From Stenotrophomonas maltophilia (lineage in GTDB: Bacteria > Pseudomonadota > Gammaproteobacteria > Xanthomonadales > Xanthomonadaceae): a stretch of DNA of 64,000 nt. The notes below the pieces were generated by a model, which did not search any database, had not been told where the DNA came from, and saw only the letters and a program-made list of their open reading frames with translations. The stretch lies in assembly GCF_900186865.1 (NCBI RefSeq), contig NZ_LT906480.1, positions 3,614,001-3,678,000 on the forward strand, read 5' to 3'. Positions 19,572 to 30,855 of this stretch are shown here, piece after piece; position 1 is the first letter of the stretch, and every line of letters starts with the position of its first letter. Both the position numbers and the translations under genes were made by a program.

Positions 19572-19600
19572 GAAGGCCCGGGCACCTGCCCGGGCCTTCG
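19572..19600 (+). terminator. Terminator-like hairpin after the TonB-dependent receptor
   Basis: GAAGGCCCGGGCA and TGCCCGGGCCTTC form a strong stem 23 bases after the receptor stop; only short T content follows. Confidence 0.7.
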
Positions 19601-19678
19601 TCGTTGCGGCCCCTTGCGTGCATGTTCACGGGCACACCGCTACCGTGGGTCAGCGGCATCAGCGCCGCAGGGGACATC

Positions 19679-21100
19679 ATGGCCGCGACATCACAACGCC
19701 TCGGGCTGCCCGCGTTGACCGCACTGGTGGTCGGCTCGATGGTCGGTGCCGGCATCTTTTCATTGCCGCAGAACGTAGCGCGCAGCGCCGGTCCGGCGGC
19801 GGCGCTGCTCGGCTGGGCGGTCAGCGGCGCCGGCATGCTGATGCTGGCCTTCGTGTTCCAGGCCCTGGCCAACCGCCGGCCGGATCTCGATACCGGCATC
19901 TACGCATACGCGCGCGAAGGCTTCGGCAACTACATCGGCTTCTCCGCTGCGTGGGGCTACTGGGTTGCCTCGGTGCTCGGCAACGCCAGCTTCTTCGTGC
20001 TGATCTTCAGTGGTCTCGGCCACTTCATGCCGGTCTTCGGTGAAGGCAATACCCCGGCCGCCGTGGCCGCTTCGTCGCTACTTCTCTGGACCGTGCACCT
20101 GCTGGTGCTGCGCGGCCTGCGCACCGCCGCCATCGTCAACGGGCTGGTGACGGTGGCCAAGCTGCTGCCTATCACGCTGTTCCTGATCCTGGCCGCCGGT
20201 GCCTTCCGCATGGATGTGTTCCGTGCCGATTTCCTTGGCGCGCCCGCACTCGGCGATCTCGGCCAGCAGCTGCGCGGCATGATGCTGGTGACCGTGTGGG
20301 TATTCATCGGCATCGAAGGCGCCAGCATCTACTCGCGGCGCGCGGCCCGTCGCGCCGATGTCGGCCGCGCCACGGTGATCGGCTTCCTCGGCGTCTGGCT
20401 GCTGCTGGTGCTGGTCAGCCTGCTGTCGATGGGCGTGCTGTCGCAGGCCGAACTGGCGGGGTTGCCCAATCCGTCGATGGCTTACGTGCTGCGCGCCATC
20501 GTTGGCGAGTGGGGCGCGACGGTGATCATCGTCGGCTCGATCATTTCGGTACTCGGCGCGCTGCTGGCCTGGGTGCTGCTGTGTGCCGAAGTGCTGTACG
20601 CCGCTGCAGGCGACGGCACCATGCCGGCCTTCCTGGGACGCGAGAATGCGCGCGGCGTGCCCGCCAACGCGCTGTGGCTGAGCAATGGCTTGATCCAGCT
20701 GTTCCTGCTGCTGGTGCTGGTCAACTCCGGCAGCTATACGGGCCTGGTGCTGCTGGCGGCCTCGATGAGCCTGGTGCCCTACTTCCTGTCCACCGCGTTC
20801 GGCGTGCAGTTGGCGTGGCGCGGGGACGCCTATGCGGGTGAACCGGGCGTGCGCTGGCGTGACTTCGCTGTGGCGCTGCTGGCCAGTGCCTACGCGTTGT
20901 GGCTGGTGTATGCAGGAGGCCTCGACAACCTGCTGCTGTCGGTGCTGCTGTATGTGCCCGGCGTGGTGGTGTTCGCACTGACCCGGCTGCAACGCGGTGA
21001 GCAGGTATTCACGCGTTGGGAATGGGTGTTGTTCGGCGCCATTCTGGTGGTGGCCATCGCTACGCTGGTGGCGTTCTCCAGAGGTGAGCTGGCACTGTAG
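19679..21100 (+). CDS. APC-family amino acid permease, basic amino acid antiporter type
   Basis: 473 residues from ATG 19679 (MAATSQRLGL), preceded by a weak GCAGGGG. About 12 membrane helices. The first helix has the substrate-binding pattern GSMVGAGIFSLPQNVA, and later segments IGIEGASIYSRRAARR and GALLAWVLLCAEVLYAAAGDGTMPAFLGREN resemble ArcD/YdgI arginine-ornithine and related antiporters. It should exchange or import amino acids across the inner membrane; the exact substrate is inference. Its TAG stop is embedded in a SMAG palindrome (21097-21124). Confidence 0.88.
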   Translation: MAATSQRLGLPALTALVVGSMVGAGIFSLPQNVARSAGPAAALLGWAVSGAGMLMLAFVFQALANRRPDLDTGIYAYAREGFGNYIGFSAAWGYWVASVLGNASFFVLIFSGLGHFMPVFGEGNTPAAVAASSLLLWTVHLLVLRGLRTAAIVNGLVTVAKLLPITLFLILAAGAFRMDVFRADFLGAPALGDLGQQLRGMMLVTVWVFIGIEGASIYSRRAARRADVGRATVIGFLGVWLLLVLVSLLSMGVLSQAELAGLPNPSMAYVLRAIVGEWGATVIIVGSIISVLGALLAWVLLCAEVLYAAAGDGTMPAFLGRENARGVPANALWLSNGLIQLFLLLVLVNSGSYTGLVLLAASMSLVPYFLSTAFGVQLAWRGDAYAGEPGVRWRDFAVALLASAYALWLVYAGGLDNLLLSVLLYVPGVVVFALTRLQRGEQVFTRWEWVLFGAILVVAIATLVAFSRGELAL

Positions 21101-21124
21101 AGTCGAGCGCGGGCTCGGCTCTAC
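21097..21124. repeat. SMAG/REP palindrome overlapping the permease stop codon
   Basis: GTAGAGTCGAGC, four bases, then GCTCGGCTCTAC: a near-perfect GTAG-headed palindrome. The TAG stop of the permease (21098-21100) is the last three bases of the GTAG head. Confidence 0.8.
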
Positions 21125-21132
21125 AACAACGC

Positions 21133-21164
21133 AAAAAAAAGACCTGCATCTTGCGATGCAGGTC
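21133..21164 (-). terminator. Terminator of tRNA-Asn
   Basis: On the minus strand GACCTGCATC and GATGCAGGTC pair across four bases and are followed by eight Ts (A-run 21133-21140 on the plus strand), nine bases after the tRNA 3' end. Confidence 0.92.
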
Positions 21165-21173
21165 TCTTCAAGG

Positions 21174-21250
21174 TGGCGCCCGAAGTTGGACTCGAACCAA
21201 CGACCCCCTGATTAACAGTCAAGTGCTCTAACCGGCTGAGCTATTCGGGC
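21174..21250 (-). tRNA. tRNA-Asn (anticodon GTT)
   Basis: Seventy-seven bases including an encoded CCA. The acceptor stem GCCCGAA pairs with TTCGGGC, the D arm reads AGCTCAGCCGGTTAGAGC, the anticodon loop CTGTTAATC gives GTT, and the T arm contains GGTTCGAGTCC. A TATACT hexamer on the minus strand at 21259-21264, about ten bases upstream, may be its -10 element. It follows the leuS-to-rlmH operon and has its own terminator. Confidence 0.97.
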
Positions 21251-21272
21251 AGACGACTAGTATAACCACTCT

Positions 21273-21743
21273 TCACGCGCGATGGTAGGGGTGATTCGCA
21301 ATCATTGCGGCGGCCCGGTACAACTGCTCGGCCACCACCAGGCGTACCAGCATGTGCGGCAGCGTCAATGGTCCAATCGACCACTTTTCGTCGGCCAGCG
21401 CGGAAACTTCCGGCGAATGCCCTTCCGGGCCACCGATCAGGAAGGCAAGGTCCCTGCCCTGCCCACGCCAATGCTCCAGCCGCTGCGCCAGCTGTTCGGA
21501 ACTGAGCTGGCGGCCCGGCACATCCAGCGCCACCACATAGGCATTCTTCGGCAGTGCGGCGATCACGCGCCTGCCTTCGTCTTCGGTGGCGCGGCGCGCA
21601 TCGCGGCCCTTGCCGCGCAGGCCGGGCTCGATTTCCACCAGATCGAACGGCAGCCAGTGCGACAGCCGCTTCTGGTACTCGGCGAAGCCCTGCGCCACCC
21701 AGCTGGGTGCGCGTTCGCCGGTAGCAATCAGGCGGGCTTTCAT
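21273..21743 (-). CDS. rlmH: 23S rRNA m3-pseudouridine 1915 methyltransferase RlmH
   Basis: 156 residues from ATG 21743 (MKARLIATGERAP), exactly the usual length. SPOUT-fold enzyme that methylates pseudouridine 1915 of 23S rRNA using SAM. The SAM-binding knot is visible as LIGGPEGHSPEV and the C-terminus SIGPLTLPHMLVRLVVAEQLYRA with the late HPYHR motif is diagnostic. It follows rsfS by 64 bases on the same strand, the conserved order in gammaproteobacteria. Confidence 0.96.
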   Translation of the reverse strand: MKARLIATGERAPSWVAQGFAEYQKRLSHWLPFDLVEIEPGLRGKGRDARRATEDEGRRVIAALPKNAYVVALDVPGRQLSSEQLAQRLEHWRGQGRDLAFLIGGPEGHSPEVSALADEKWSIGPLTLPHMLVRLVVAEQLYRAAAMIANHPYHRA

Positions 21744-21807
21744 CAACGGTCCTCCAAAACGTCGACGGCGCCATCGGCGCCGTCGAAGGGATGCATCAAC
21801 GTGCGGC

Positions 21808-22218
21808 TCAGGCCACTTCGTCGTCGCTGGACGGCGGCTGGTCGCCAACGGTCCACAGGCGCTCCAGGGCATAGAACTCACGCACGCGCGGCAGCATCAC
21901 ATGCACGATCACGTCGCCCAGGTCGACCAGCACCCACTCGGCTTCGCGCTCGCCTTCAACACCCAGCGGCATCACGTCGAGATTCTTGGCAAAGCGCACG
22001 ACTTCATCGGCGATCGACTTGACGTGGCGGGTCGAGGTGCCCGAAACGACGATCATGTAGTCGGCAACGCTGGACCGGCCGCGCACATCGATCTCGACCA
22101 GGTCCTTGGCCTTCAGGTCTTCGGTGGCTTGGCGGACGCTGGCCAGCAGTTCCGGCACGGACGGCGGCGGGCTGGGCAGATCGACCTTGATGGTCTGGGG
22201 CTGGGTCTGGTTGCTCAA
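21808..22218 (-). CDS. rsfS: Ribosomal silencing factor RsfS
   Basis: 136 residues. Binds L14 on free 50S subunits and blocks joining with 30S during nutrient stress. The family core is clear: DLKAKDLVEIDVRGRSSVADYMIVVSGTSTRHV with following SIADEVVRFAKNL and EWVLVDLGDVIVHVMLPRVREFYALERLW. It lies between nadD and rlmH as in many proteobacteria, 58 bases after nadD. Confidence 0.95.
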   Translation of the reverse strand: MSNQTQPQTIKVDLPSPPPSVPELLASVRQATEDLKAKDLVEIDVRGRSSVADYMIVVSGTSTRHVKSIADEVVRFAKNLDVMPLGVEGEREAEWVLVDLGDVIVHVMLPRVREFYALERLWTVGDQPPSSDDEVA

Positions 22219-22276
22219 AGTGGATCGACTCGATAAACGTGGGGGCGATTATACGGGCAAGCCGGGGCGGCGGCAT

Positions 22277-22942
22277 TCACGGCGTAGGGGAGCGGTACAG
22301 GCCATGGGCGGCCACATAGTCGGCCACGGCCGGCGGCAGCAGCGCCCGCCAGGGGCCGCCGGCGGCGATCTGCGCACGCACGGCACTGGCCGATTCCTCG
22401 CGCAGCGGATGATGCAGGCGCAGGATGCGCCCGGCCGGACTGGCGAACAGGGCCTGCTCGTTGTCGGCCCAGCGGCCTTCCAGGGCGCGGCCAAGTTCGC
22501 CATCCACCGAGGCCTGAAGGGGACTGCCCGGGCGCTCGGCCACCACGAAATGGGCCAGCCCGAACAGTGCCTCCCATTCATGCCAGCGGGTCAGGCCCAG
22601 CAGGCTGTCGGCCCCCACCAGCCAGGCCAATGGCCGGCTGGGGCCCAACTCGCCGCGCAGTTCGCGCAGGGTGTCGACGGTATAGGACGGGCGGCCGGGA
22701 AAGCGTATGGCGCGGTCCAGTTCACGGTGGTCCAGCAGCAGGCCTGGCTCATCGCCGATGGCCAGCGAGAGCATGGTGAAGCGCTGGTCAGCGGTTGCGC
22801 CCGGCACCGCGCGATGCGGCGGATCAGCCGCCGGCAGCATGCGTACAGCGACCTGCAGTTCGTCACGGGCAGCACGCGCGATGGCGAGGTGCCCGAGGTG
22901 CACCGGATCGAAGGTGCCCCCGTAATAGATCCGCAGGCTCAT
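22277..22942 (-). CDS. nadD: Nicotinate-nucleotide adenylyltransferase NadD
   Basis: 221 residues from ATG 22942; a GTG one codon earlier touches the holA stop. Transfers AMP from ATP to nicotinate mononucleotide in NAD synthesis. The nucleotidyltransferase motif GGTFDPVHLGHL is at residues 8-19, with WLVGADSLLGLTRWHEWEAL in the middle. The C-terminal IS(S/T)TxxR motif of the family appears as a diverged SASAVRAQ. Immediately adjacent to holA, so co-translated. Confidence 0.95.
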   Translation of the reverse strand: MSLRIYYGGTFDPVHLGHLAIARAARDELQVAVRMLPAADPPHRAVPGATADQRFTMLSLAIGDEPGLLLDHRELDRAIRFPGRPSYTVDTLRELRGELGPSRPLAWLVGADSLLGLTRWHEWEALFGLAHFVVAERPGSPLQASVDGELGRALEGRWADNEQALFASPAGRILRLHHPLREESASAVRAQIAAGGPWRALLPPAVADYVAAHGLYRSPTP

Positions 22943-22945
22943 CAC

Positions 22946-23983
22946 TCAGGCCCGCGCCAGCAGGCGCACGGCACGCGGTTCGGCCACGGCCACCAGCAGG
23001 CGCTCCAGCGCCAGCCAGGCATCACCGTCGGCGCGCCCCTTGGCGATGCGGTCGACCAGTCCGGCCTCGGCCACGAAACGCTCCCAGCGCTTGCCCTCGG
23101 GGTGCCGCTGCAGCGCACGCTTGTAGGGCGCTTGCCGCGATTCCCAGATGCCGCGCGATTTCATTTCGGCGGCCAGATTGCCGCCACGCGCCTGTACCCG
23201 GGCCAGGCCGGCACCAGCCAGCAGCTCGCGGATCACCATTGGCATCAGTGCGGCCACCACCTCGCCTTCGCCACGCAGGCCCGCCAGCATGCGCAGCACC
23301 GCCGGCGGCTGGCCGGAGAACGTGGCTTCCAGCAGCCGGAAAACGTCATAGCGGGCGGCGTCGGCCACCAGCGATTCCATCCGTTCCACGTCCAGCGGCT
23401 GGCCGTCGGCCAGCAACGCCAGCTTGTCGATTTCCTGCGCAGCGGCCAGCAGGTTGCCCTCGACCCGCTCGGCCAGGCGCTGCACGGCGGCCGGATCGGC
23501 ACGCAGGCCCTTGCCACGCAGGCGGCGCTCGATCCAGTCCGGCAGTTCGTGCGGCTTGATCGCCCACGCCACCGACAGCACGCCGATGCGATTGACTGCC
23601 TCGGCCCACTTGCCCTGGTGGGCCTTGCTCCATTCGCTGGCGGTAATCATCAGCACCACGTCCGGCGCCGGGTTGGCGCAGAACTGGCTGATCACCTCGG
23701 CCCCGTCCTTGCCCGGCTTGCCGCTGGGCAGGCGCACCTCGACCAGGCGGCGGGCACTGAACAGGCTGGGCGCGTTGAAGCTGGCGTCGAGCTGGTTCCA
23801 GTCGAAATCACGCCCATCGGCGTCGAACACTTCCCGCTCGGCGATGCCGGCGGCGCGTGCGCGTGCACGGATGGCGTCGGCCGCCTCAAGCACGCGCAGG
23901 GTTTCCGGGCCGGCAATCAGGTAGACCGGCGCCAGCGGGGTGTCAGCGCCCTGGCTGGCCAGCTGCTCCGGACGCAGTTCCAT
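22946..23983 (-). CDS. holA: DNA polymerase III delta subunit
   Basis: 345 residues. Clamp-loader subunit that opens the beta ring. Family features: MELRPEQLASQG start, PVYLIAGPETLRVLEAADAIR, FDWNQLDASFNAPSLFSARRLVEVRLPSGKPG and WAIKPHELPDWIERRLRGKGL. It lies between lptE and nadD, with nine bases to lptE and three to nadD, the conserved order of the leuS operon. Confidence 0.95.
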   Translation of the reverse strand: MELRPEQLASQGADTPLAPVYLIAGPETLRVLEAADAIRARARAAGIAEREVFDADGRDFDWNQLDASFNAPSLFSARRLVEVRLPSGKPGKDGAEVISQFCANPAPDVVLMITASEWSKAHQGKWAEAVNRIGVLSVAWAIKPHELPDWIERRLRGKGLRADPAAVQRLAERVEGNLLAAAQEIDKLALLADGQPLDVERMESLVADAARYDVFRLLEATFSGQPPAVLRMLAGLRGEGEVVAALMPMVIRELLAGAGLARVQARGGNLAAEMKSRGIWESRQAPYKRALQRHPEGKRWERFVAEAGLVDRIAKGRADGDAWLALERLLVAVAEPRAVRLLARA

Positions 23984-23992
23984 CGTCGCGAC

Positions 23993-24577
23993 TCAGTGCT
24001 TGGCTGCGGGAACCGGCTCGGCCGGCTCCGCCCCTTCGATCGGCTTGGCCTTCGGCGCCGTCAGGCTGCCGCCCTTCTCGATCTCGGCGCGCACCACGCT
24101 GTCGATGCGGCGGATGATCGACGCGGACATTTCCCGTCGCAGCTCATCGGCCAGGATTTCGCGTTCGGTGGTGGTACCGGTGGCGTCGGTCGGCGGCGAC
24201 ACGTAGTCGCGCGACAGTTCGATCACCTGCTGCGGCACCAGCTCGCTGCCATCCTCGCGACGGAAGATGAAGATCACCGCATAGCGCAGGCTGTACTCCT
24301 GCGCACGGCCCTGCGAGTCGATGGCGATCGGCAGGTCGCCCCAGCGTTCGGAGAGCACCTGGAGCTGGGTACTGGGCCCCTTGCTGTCCTCGTCGGCCAG
24401 CTTGGCACCGGATGCCAGCAGGCTGCGATTGAGCAGCTTGACCAGTTCGCTGTAAGGCGCGGTGGAGACCACCTTCACCGGCGCCGTGTCGGTCGGCAGC
24501 ATCAGCTTGTTGCGCAGATGGAAACCGCAGCCGGCAAGGCCGAGGACAAGAACGAGGGCAAGCAGGATTCGGGTCAT
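23993..24577 (-). CDS. lptE: LPS-assembly lipoprotein LptE
   Basis: 194 residues from ATG 24577 (MTRILLALVL). A lipoprotein signal with lipobox LAGC is at about residues 14-17, followed by GFHLRNKLMLP, the typical LptE N-terminus. LptE plugs the LptD barrel in the outer membrane and helps deliver lipopolysaccharide to the surface. The C-terminal tail is rich in Lys, Pro and Ala. It sits between leuS and holA as expected. Confidence 0.94.
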   Translation of the reverse strand: MTRILLALVLVLGLAGCGFHLRNKLMLPTDTAPVKVVSTAPYSELVKLLNRSLLASGAKLADEDSKGPSTQLQVLSERWGDLPIAIDSQGRAQEYSLRYAVIFIFRREDGSELVPQQVIELSRDYVSPPTDATGTTTEREILADELRREMSASIIRRIDSVVRAEIEKGGSLTAPKAKPIEGAEPAEPVPAAKH

Positions 24578-24713
24578 GGAGACAGTCTGGCGGAGCCGGG
24601 CGATCACGGCAACACACAGCCTGCCCGAAGCCGCGTGAATGCAGGGCCATCAAGTGCATGGCCCCGCACCGGGAAGGTACCGGCCACCGCGTGGGTGACC
24701 GGCCCAGGATGCA

Positions 24714-27461
<2,748 letters not shown>

Positions 27462-28064
27462 TCAGCGCGGTCGCGACAGAGGCAGGGCCAGCGCCAGCCA
27501 GACCGCCCAGCAGGCGAATGCAAGCCGTTGTGCCAGCGGCGCCGGCAGCACGCCCTGCAGCGCAAAGGCAGCCAGCGCCGCCAGCACGCCACAGGCGAGC
27601 GCCACCCCGCCCAGGGCGCGGCCGTGCGTCTGGCGCAGCTGCGAGATGCCCAGCAACAGGGTGCCGGCGACGAAGCCCAGCACCCAGATCATCCAGGCAC
27701 TGGCGTGCAGCTGGCTGGCCGGCCCGTGCAGATCGTCCACATCCAGCGGCATCAAGCCCATCGCGGTGAAGGCCAGTCCGCCCAGCAACAGCATCTGGCT
27801 GCCCACCCGCGGCGCCCAGCCAGCACTGGCCGGCAGCTGTCGGCGCAGGCACTCGGCCGCTACCACCGCCAACAGGCCCGGCAGTACGAAGCCCAGCAGA
27901 TTGAAGGCCAACGCGTGCGGCACGCCGTGTGCGCCCAGCAGGGCCACCGGGTGACTGGCCTGTGCATAGCCGTCCAGGCCGGAGCCGAAGCCCAGCACCG
28001 CCAGCACGAACAGCAGTGCGGCGGCGGGGCCGGACAGACGCAACAGGGAAGACGGGGAGGTCAT
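27462..28064 (-). CDS. DUF998 family membrane protein
   Basis: 200 residues from ATG 28064 (MTSPSSLLRLSG). Six hydrophobic segments typical of DUF998: about 10-28, 45-65, 85-105, 115-135, 145-165 and 172-190, with a conserved GLMPLDVDDLHGPASQLHASAW loop. Function unknown. A second DUF998 protein is encoded at 49473-50090. It lies between leuS and a divergent thioredoxin gene with no obvious functional tie. Confidence 0.85.
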   Translation of the reverse strand: MTSPSSLLRLSGPAAALLFVLAVLGFGSGLDGYAQASHPVALLGAHGVPHALAFNLLGFVLPGLLAVVAAECLRRQLPASAGWAPRVGSQMLLLGGLAFTAMGLMPLDVDDLHGPASQLHASAWMIWVLGFVAGTLLLGISQLRQTHGRALGGVALACGVLAALAAFALQGVLPAPLAQRLAFACWAVWLALALPLSRPR

Positions 28065-28188
28065 GCAGGCTCCAGGAGCAACGGCGGCGGGAACGACGCA
28101 TTGTCGGGCATTTGCCGCAGTCCGGGTTGAGACTGGCATCGATCGTCACCATAGAATCGGTCTCCAGACGCCAATCGATGCCTCCCCC

Positions 28189-29046
28189 ATGACCGAGACG
28201 ACCTACGTATTCGACGCCACCACTGCGACCTTCGAGGCCGAAGTCCTGCAGAAGTCGCTGCAGACGCCGGTGCTGGTCGACTTCTGGGCCACGTGGTGCG
28301 GCCCCTGCAAGACCCTGGGGCCGATGCTGGAAAAGCTGGCCGCCGAATACAACGGCGCCTTCGAGCTGGCCAAGGTCGATGTCGACAAGGAACAGCAGAT
28401 CGCTGCCGCCTTCCAGATCCGCTCGGTGCCCACCGTGTTCCTGGTCAAGGGCGGCCAGCTGGTGGACGGTTTCCCCGGCGCCATCCCGGAAGGCCAGCTG
28501 CGTGAGTTCCTGGCCCAGCACGGCATCGTGCCGGCCGACGTCGGCGACACTGCCGCCGAGGACGAAGCGCCGTTGGATCCGCAGGCACAGGTGGACGTAC
28601 TGCGTGCGCAGATCGCCGCCGAGCCGGACAAGGACGAGCTGAAGCTCGACCTGGCCCTGGCCCTGCTGCAGATCGGCGGCGTGGACGAAGCCGGTACGCT
28701 GATCGACGGCCTGCCCGCCAACCTGGCCACCGACGACCGCGCCGTGCGCGCCCGCGCCCGGCTGTCCTTTGCCGCCGCCCTGAAGGACGCCCCGGCCGCC
28801 GAGGTGCTGGACGCGCGCATCGCCGCCAACGGCAATGACCTCAAGGCTCGCCACCTGCGCGGCGTGCAGCTGCTGCTCGGCGGCCATGACGAAGCCGCGC
28901 TGGCGCAGTTCCTGGACATGCTGCGGATCGACCGGAGTTTCGAGGAAGGCCTGCCGCGCAAGGCGCTGATCGATGCCTTCAATGTGATCTCCGACGAGGA
29001 CCTGGTCGGCCAGTACCGCCGCAGGATGGCCTCCCTGCTGTTCTGA
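28189..29046 (+). CDS. Thioredoxin-TPR co-chaperone (CnoX/YbbN type)
   Basis: 285 residues from ATG 28189. The N-terminal thioredoxin domain has the intact active site WCGPCK (CGPC at 37-40). The C-terminal half, about 125-285, is helical with TPR-like repeats (ALLQIGGVDEAGTLIDGLPANL, RHLRGVQLLLGGHDEAALAQFLDMLRID). E. coli CnoX holds oxidised clients and passes them to GroEL or DnaK; its active site is SxxC, whereas this one has both cysteines, so redox activity is possible. A divergent DUF998 gene lies upstream. Confidence 0.92.
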   Translation: MTETTYVFDATTATFEAEVLQKSLQTPVLVDFWATWCGPCKTLGPMLEKLAAEYNGAFELAKVDVDKEQQIAAAFQIRSVPTVFLVKGGQLVDGFPGAIPEGQLREFLAQHGIVPADVGDTAAEDEAPLDPQAQVDVLRAQIAAEPDKDELKLDLALALLQIGGVDEAGTLIDGLPANLATDDRAVRARARLSFAAALKDAPAAEVLDARIAANGNDLKARHLRGVQLLLGGHDEAALAQFLDMLRIDRSFEEGLPRKALIDAFNVISDEDLVGQYRRRMASLLF

Positions 29047-29104
29047 ACGGAAGCCGGGTTCGTTCAGAATCCCTGCACTGGACGCGGGCAATAATGCGCA
29101 CGAT

Positions 29105-29122
29105 GGCGGCCGTACGGCCGCC
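29105..29122. promoter_or_regulatory. 18-bp perfect palindrome upstream of the LysM/FecR gene
   Basis: GGCGGCCGTACGGCCGCC lies 78 bases before the GTG start of the LysM/FecR gene. It could be an operator or a small transcript hairpin; nothing else supports either reading. Confidence 0.4.
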
Positions 29123-29199
29123 ACGATCCGTTCGGGGGGATGAGGTCGGGGCCATGGGGTCTTGCAGCTGCACCCCCGCATTGCCGGGATTGCAAAACT

Positions 29200-30855
29200 G
29201 TGACCTTCGTCCGCTCGCTGTTGTTTGCCACGCGCTTCCAGGGCGCCCTGCTCTGTGCCCTGCTTCTGCTGCCGGCCATCGCCGCCGCGCAGGACTGGAA
29301 CTACCGGGTCCGCCCCGGCGACACCCTGTGGGATCTGGGTGGCGTGTATCTGAAACCCTCGGTGCGCTGGCAACAGCTCCAGCAGCACAACCGAATCGAC
29401 AACCCCTACCGGCTGCCGCCCGGCCAGCTGCTGCGTTTCCCCATCAGCTGGCTGCGCATCGAACCGGCACCGGCGCGGGTGCTCTCGGTCCGCGGCAAGG
29501 TCGAACTGTCCAGTGGAGACGGTAGCGCCAGCCGCGCCATCCAGGCCGGCGAGCAACTGCATATCGGAGACACCGTACAGACCGAGGGCGAATCCAGCGT
29601 CACGCTGGAATTTGCCGATGCGTCGCGCCTGCAGCTGCGTGAGTACTCGCGCCTGCGCCTGGACCAGCTCAGCCGCTACGGCCACACCGGCATGGTCGAC
29701 ACCCGCCTGCGCCTGCAGCAGGGCCGCGCCAGCAATCGGGTGACGCCCGCGCGCGGCCCGGCATCGCGCTACATCATCGATGCGCCCACCGCCACCAGCA
29801 GCGTGCGCGGCACCGTCTTCCGGGTCAGTGCCGGCGACGGTCGTGATGTCGCGGCCACCGAGGTCCTGCAGGGCAAGGTGCAGGTCGGCAACACCCATGG
29901 CCAGCGCATGGTCCAGCCCGGACAGGCCACCCGCAGCGCCAGCGCAGACGCCGCTCCGGACGCAGTCTCCGTACTGCTGCCGGCGCCGCAGCTGCGCAAC
30001 GATGAACTGCGCCTGGCCCCGTTGCCGACGCTGCTGGCATGGACTCCGGTCACCGGCGCCGCGCATTACCGCGTTGAAGTGGTAGAGGCAGCCACGCCGG
30101 AGATCCTGCTGTTCGCTGCCACCACCCCCGATACCCGCCTGGCCATCGGCGATCTGCCGCCGGGCCAGCTGCGCATCCTGCTGCGCGCGGTCGATGCGCA
30201 GGGTGTGGAAGGCATCGACGCCAGTGCCGACTTCGAACTCAGCGACCAGCCCCCACCGCCGCTGACCCTGACCCCGCTGCATGGACAGACAATCAACAGC
30301 GACCGCCCGCGTTTCCGCTGGAGCCAAGCCCCCGGTGCGCGCAGCAGCGTGCTGCAGATCGCGGCTGATTCCACCTTCGTACAGCCACTGCAGGAACAGA
30401 CCAGCACCGGCACCGATCTGCGCCTGGCGCAGCCATTGCCGCCGGGTCACTACTTCTGGCGGATCGCCTCCCGCAGTGCCGATGGGCACCAGGGGCGCTA
30501 TGGCCAGGCCCTGCCACTGCGGCTGAGCAACGAGCCGGTGGATCCTGCGCTGCAACCGCCGGAGGCCGCGCACGGTGAACTGACCCTGCGTTGGCAGGCC
30601 GGCAGCGAAGGCCAGCGCTATCGCGTGCAGGTCGACCGCCGCGGCGACTTCAAGGCGCCCCTGGTCGACGAAACCGTGGCCGAACCGCAGGTCAGCTTCA
30701 AGCGTCCGTGGCGCGGTACCCTGCATGTGCGCGTGCAGTACATCGACGATGACGGCCATGCCGGCGAGTTCTCGCCTGCCCAGCAGATCGCCCTGCCGTG
30801 TCGCCTCTGCTATGGCACCGGCGGTGGTGCCCTGCTGCTGTGGCTGCTGTTGTGA
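29200..30855 (+). CDS. LysM and FecR domain periplasmic protein
   Basis: 551 residues from GTG 29200. Signal peptide about 1-30 (ALLCALLLLPAIAAAQ). LysM motif 33-80 (YRVRPGDTLWDLGGVYL to LPPGQLLRFP) suggests peptidoglycan binding. A FecR domain follows, about 90-225 (VLSVRGKVELSSGDG, GDTVQTEGESSVTLEF, TSSVRGTVFRVS), then fibronectin-like segments (LLAWTPVTGAAHYRVEV, PRFRWSQAPGA). The C-terminus is a short hydrophobic GALLLWLLL. The stop overlaps the GTG start of a CHASE2-GGDEF gene (GTGA), so the two are translationally coupled and probably form a periplasmic input and cytoplasmic output pair. The start codon is inferred. Confidence 0.88.
   Translation: MTFVRSLLFATRFQGALLCALLLLPAIAAAQDWNYRVRPGDTLWDLGGVYLKPSVRWQQLQQHNRIDNPYRLPPGQLLRFPISWLRIEPAPARVLSVRGKVELSSGDGSASRAIQAGEQLHIGDTVQTEGESSVTLEFADASRLQLREYSRLRLDQLSRYGHTGMVDTRLRLQQGRASNRVTPARGPASRYIIDAPTATSSVRGTVFRVSAGDGRDVAATEVLQGKVQVGNTHGQRMVQPGQATRSASADAAPDAVSVLLPAPQLRNDELRLAPLPTLLAWTPVTGAAHYRVEVVEAATPEILLFAATTPDTRLAIGDLPPGQLRILLRAVDAQGVEGIDASADFELSDQPPPPLTLTPLHGQTINSDRPRFRWSQAPGARSSVLQIAADSTFVQPLQEQTSTGTDLRLAQPLPPGHYFWRIASRSADGHQGRYGQALPLRLSNEPVDPALQPPEAAHGELTLRWQAGSEGQRYRVQVDRRGDFKAPLVDETVAEPQVSFKRPWRGTLHVRVQYIDDDGHAGEFSPAQQIALPCRLCYGTGGGALLLWLLL

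Noticed and set aside
21174..21250. tRNA-Asn as an integration site for a genomic island
   Set aside because: No integrase and no repeat of the tRNA 3' end was seen nearby; both flanks are housekeeping genes.
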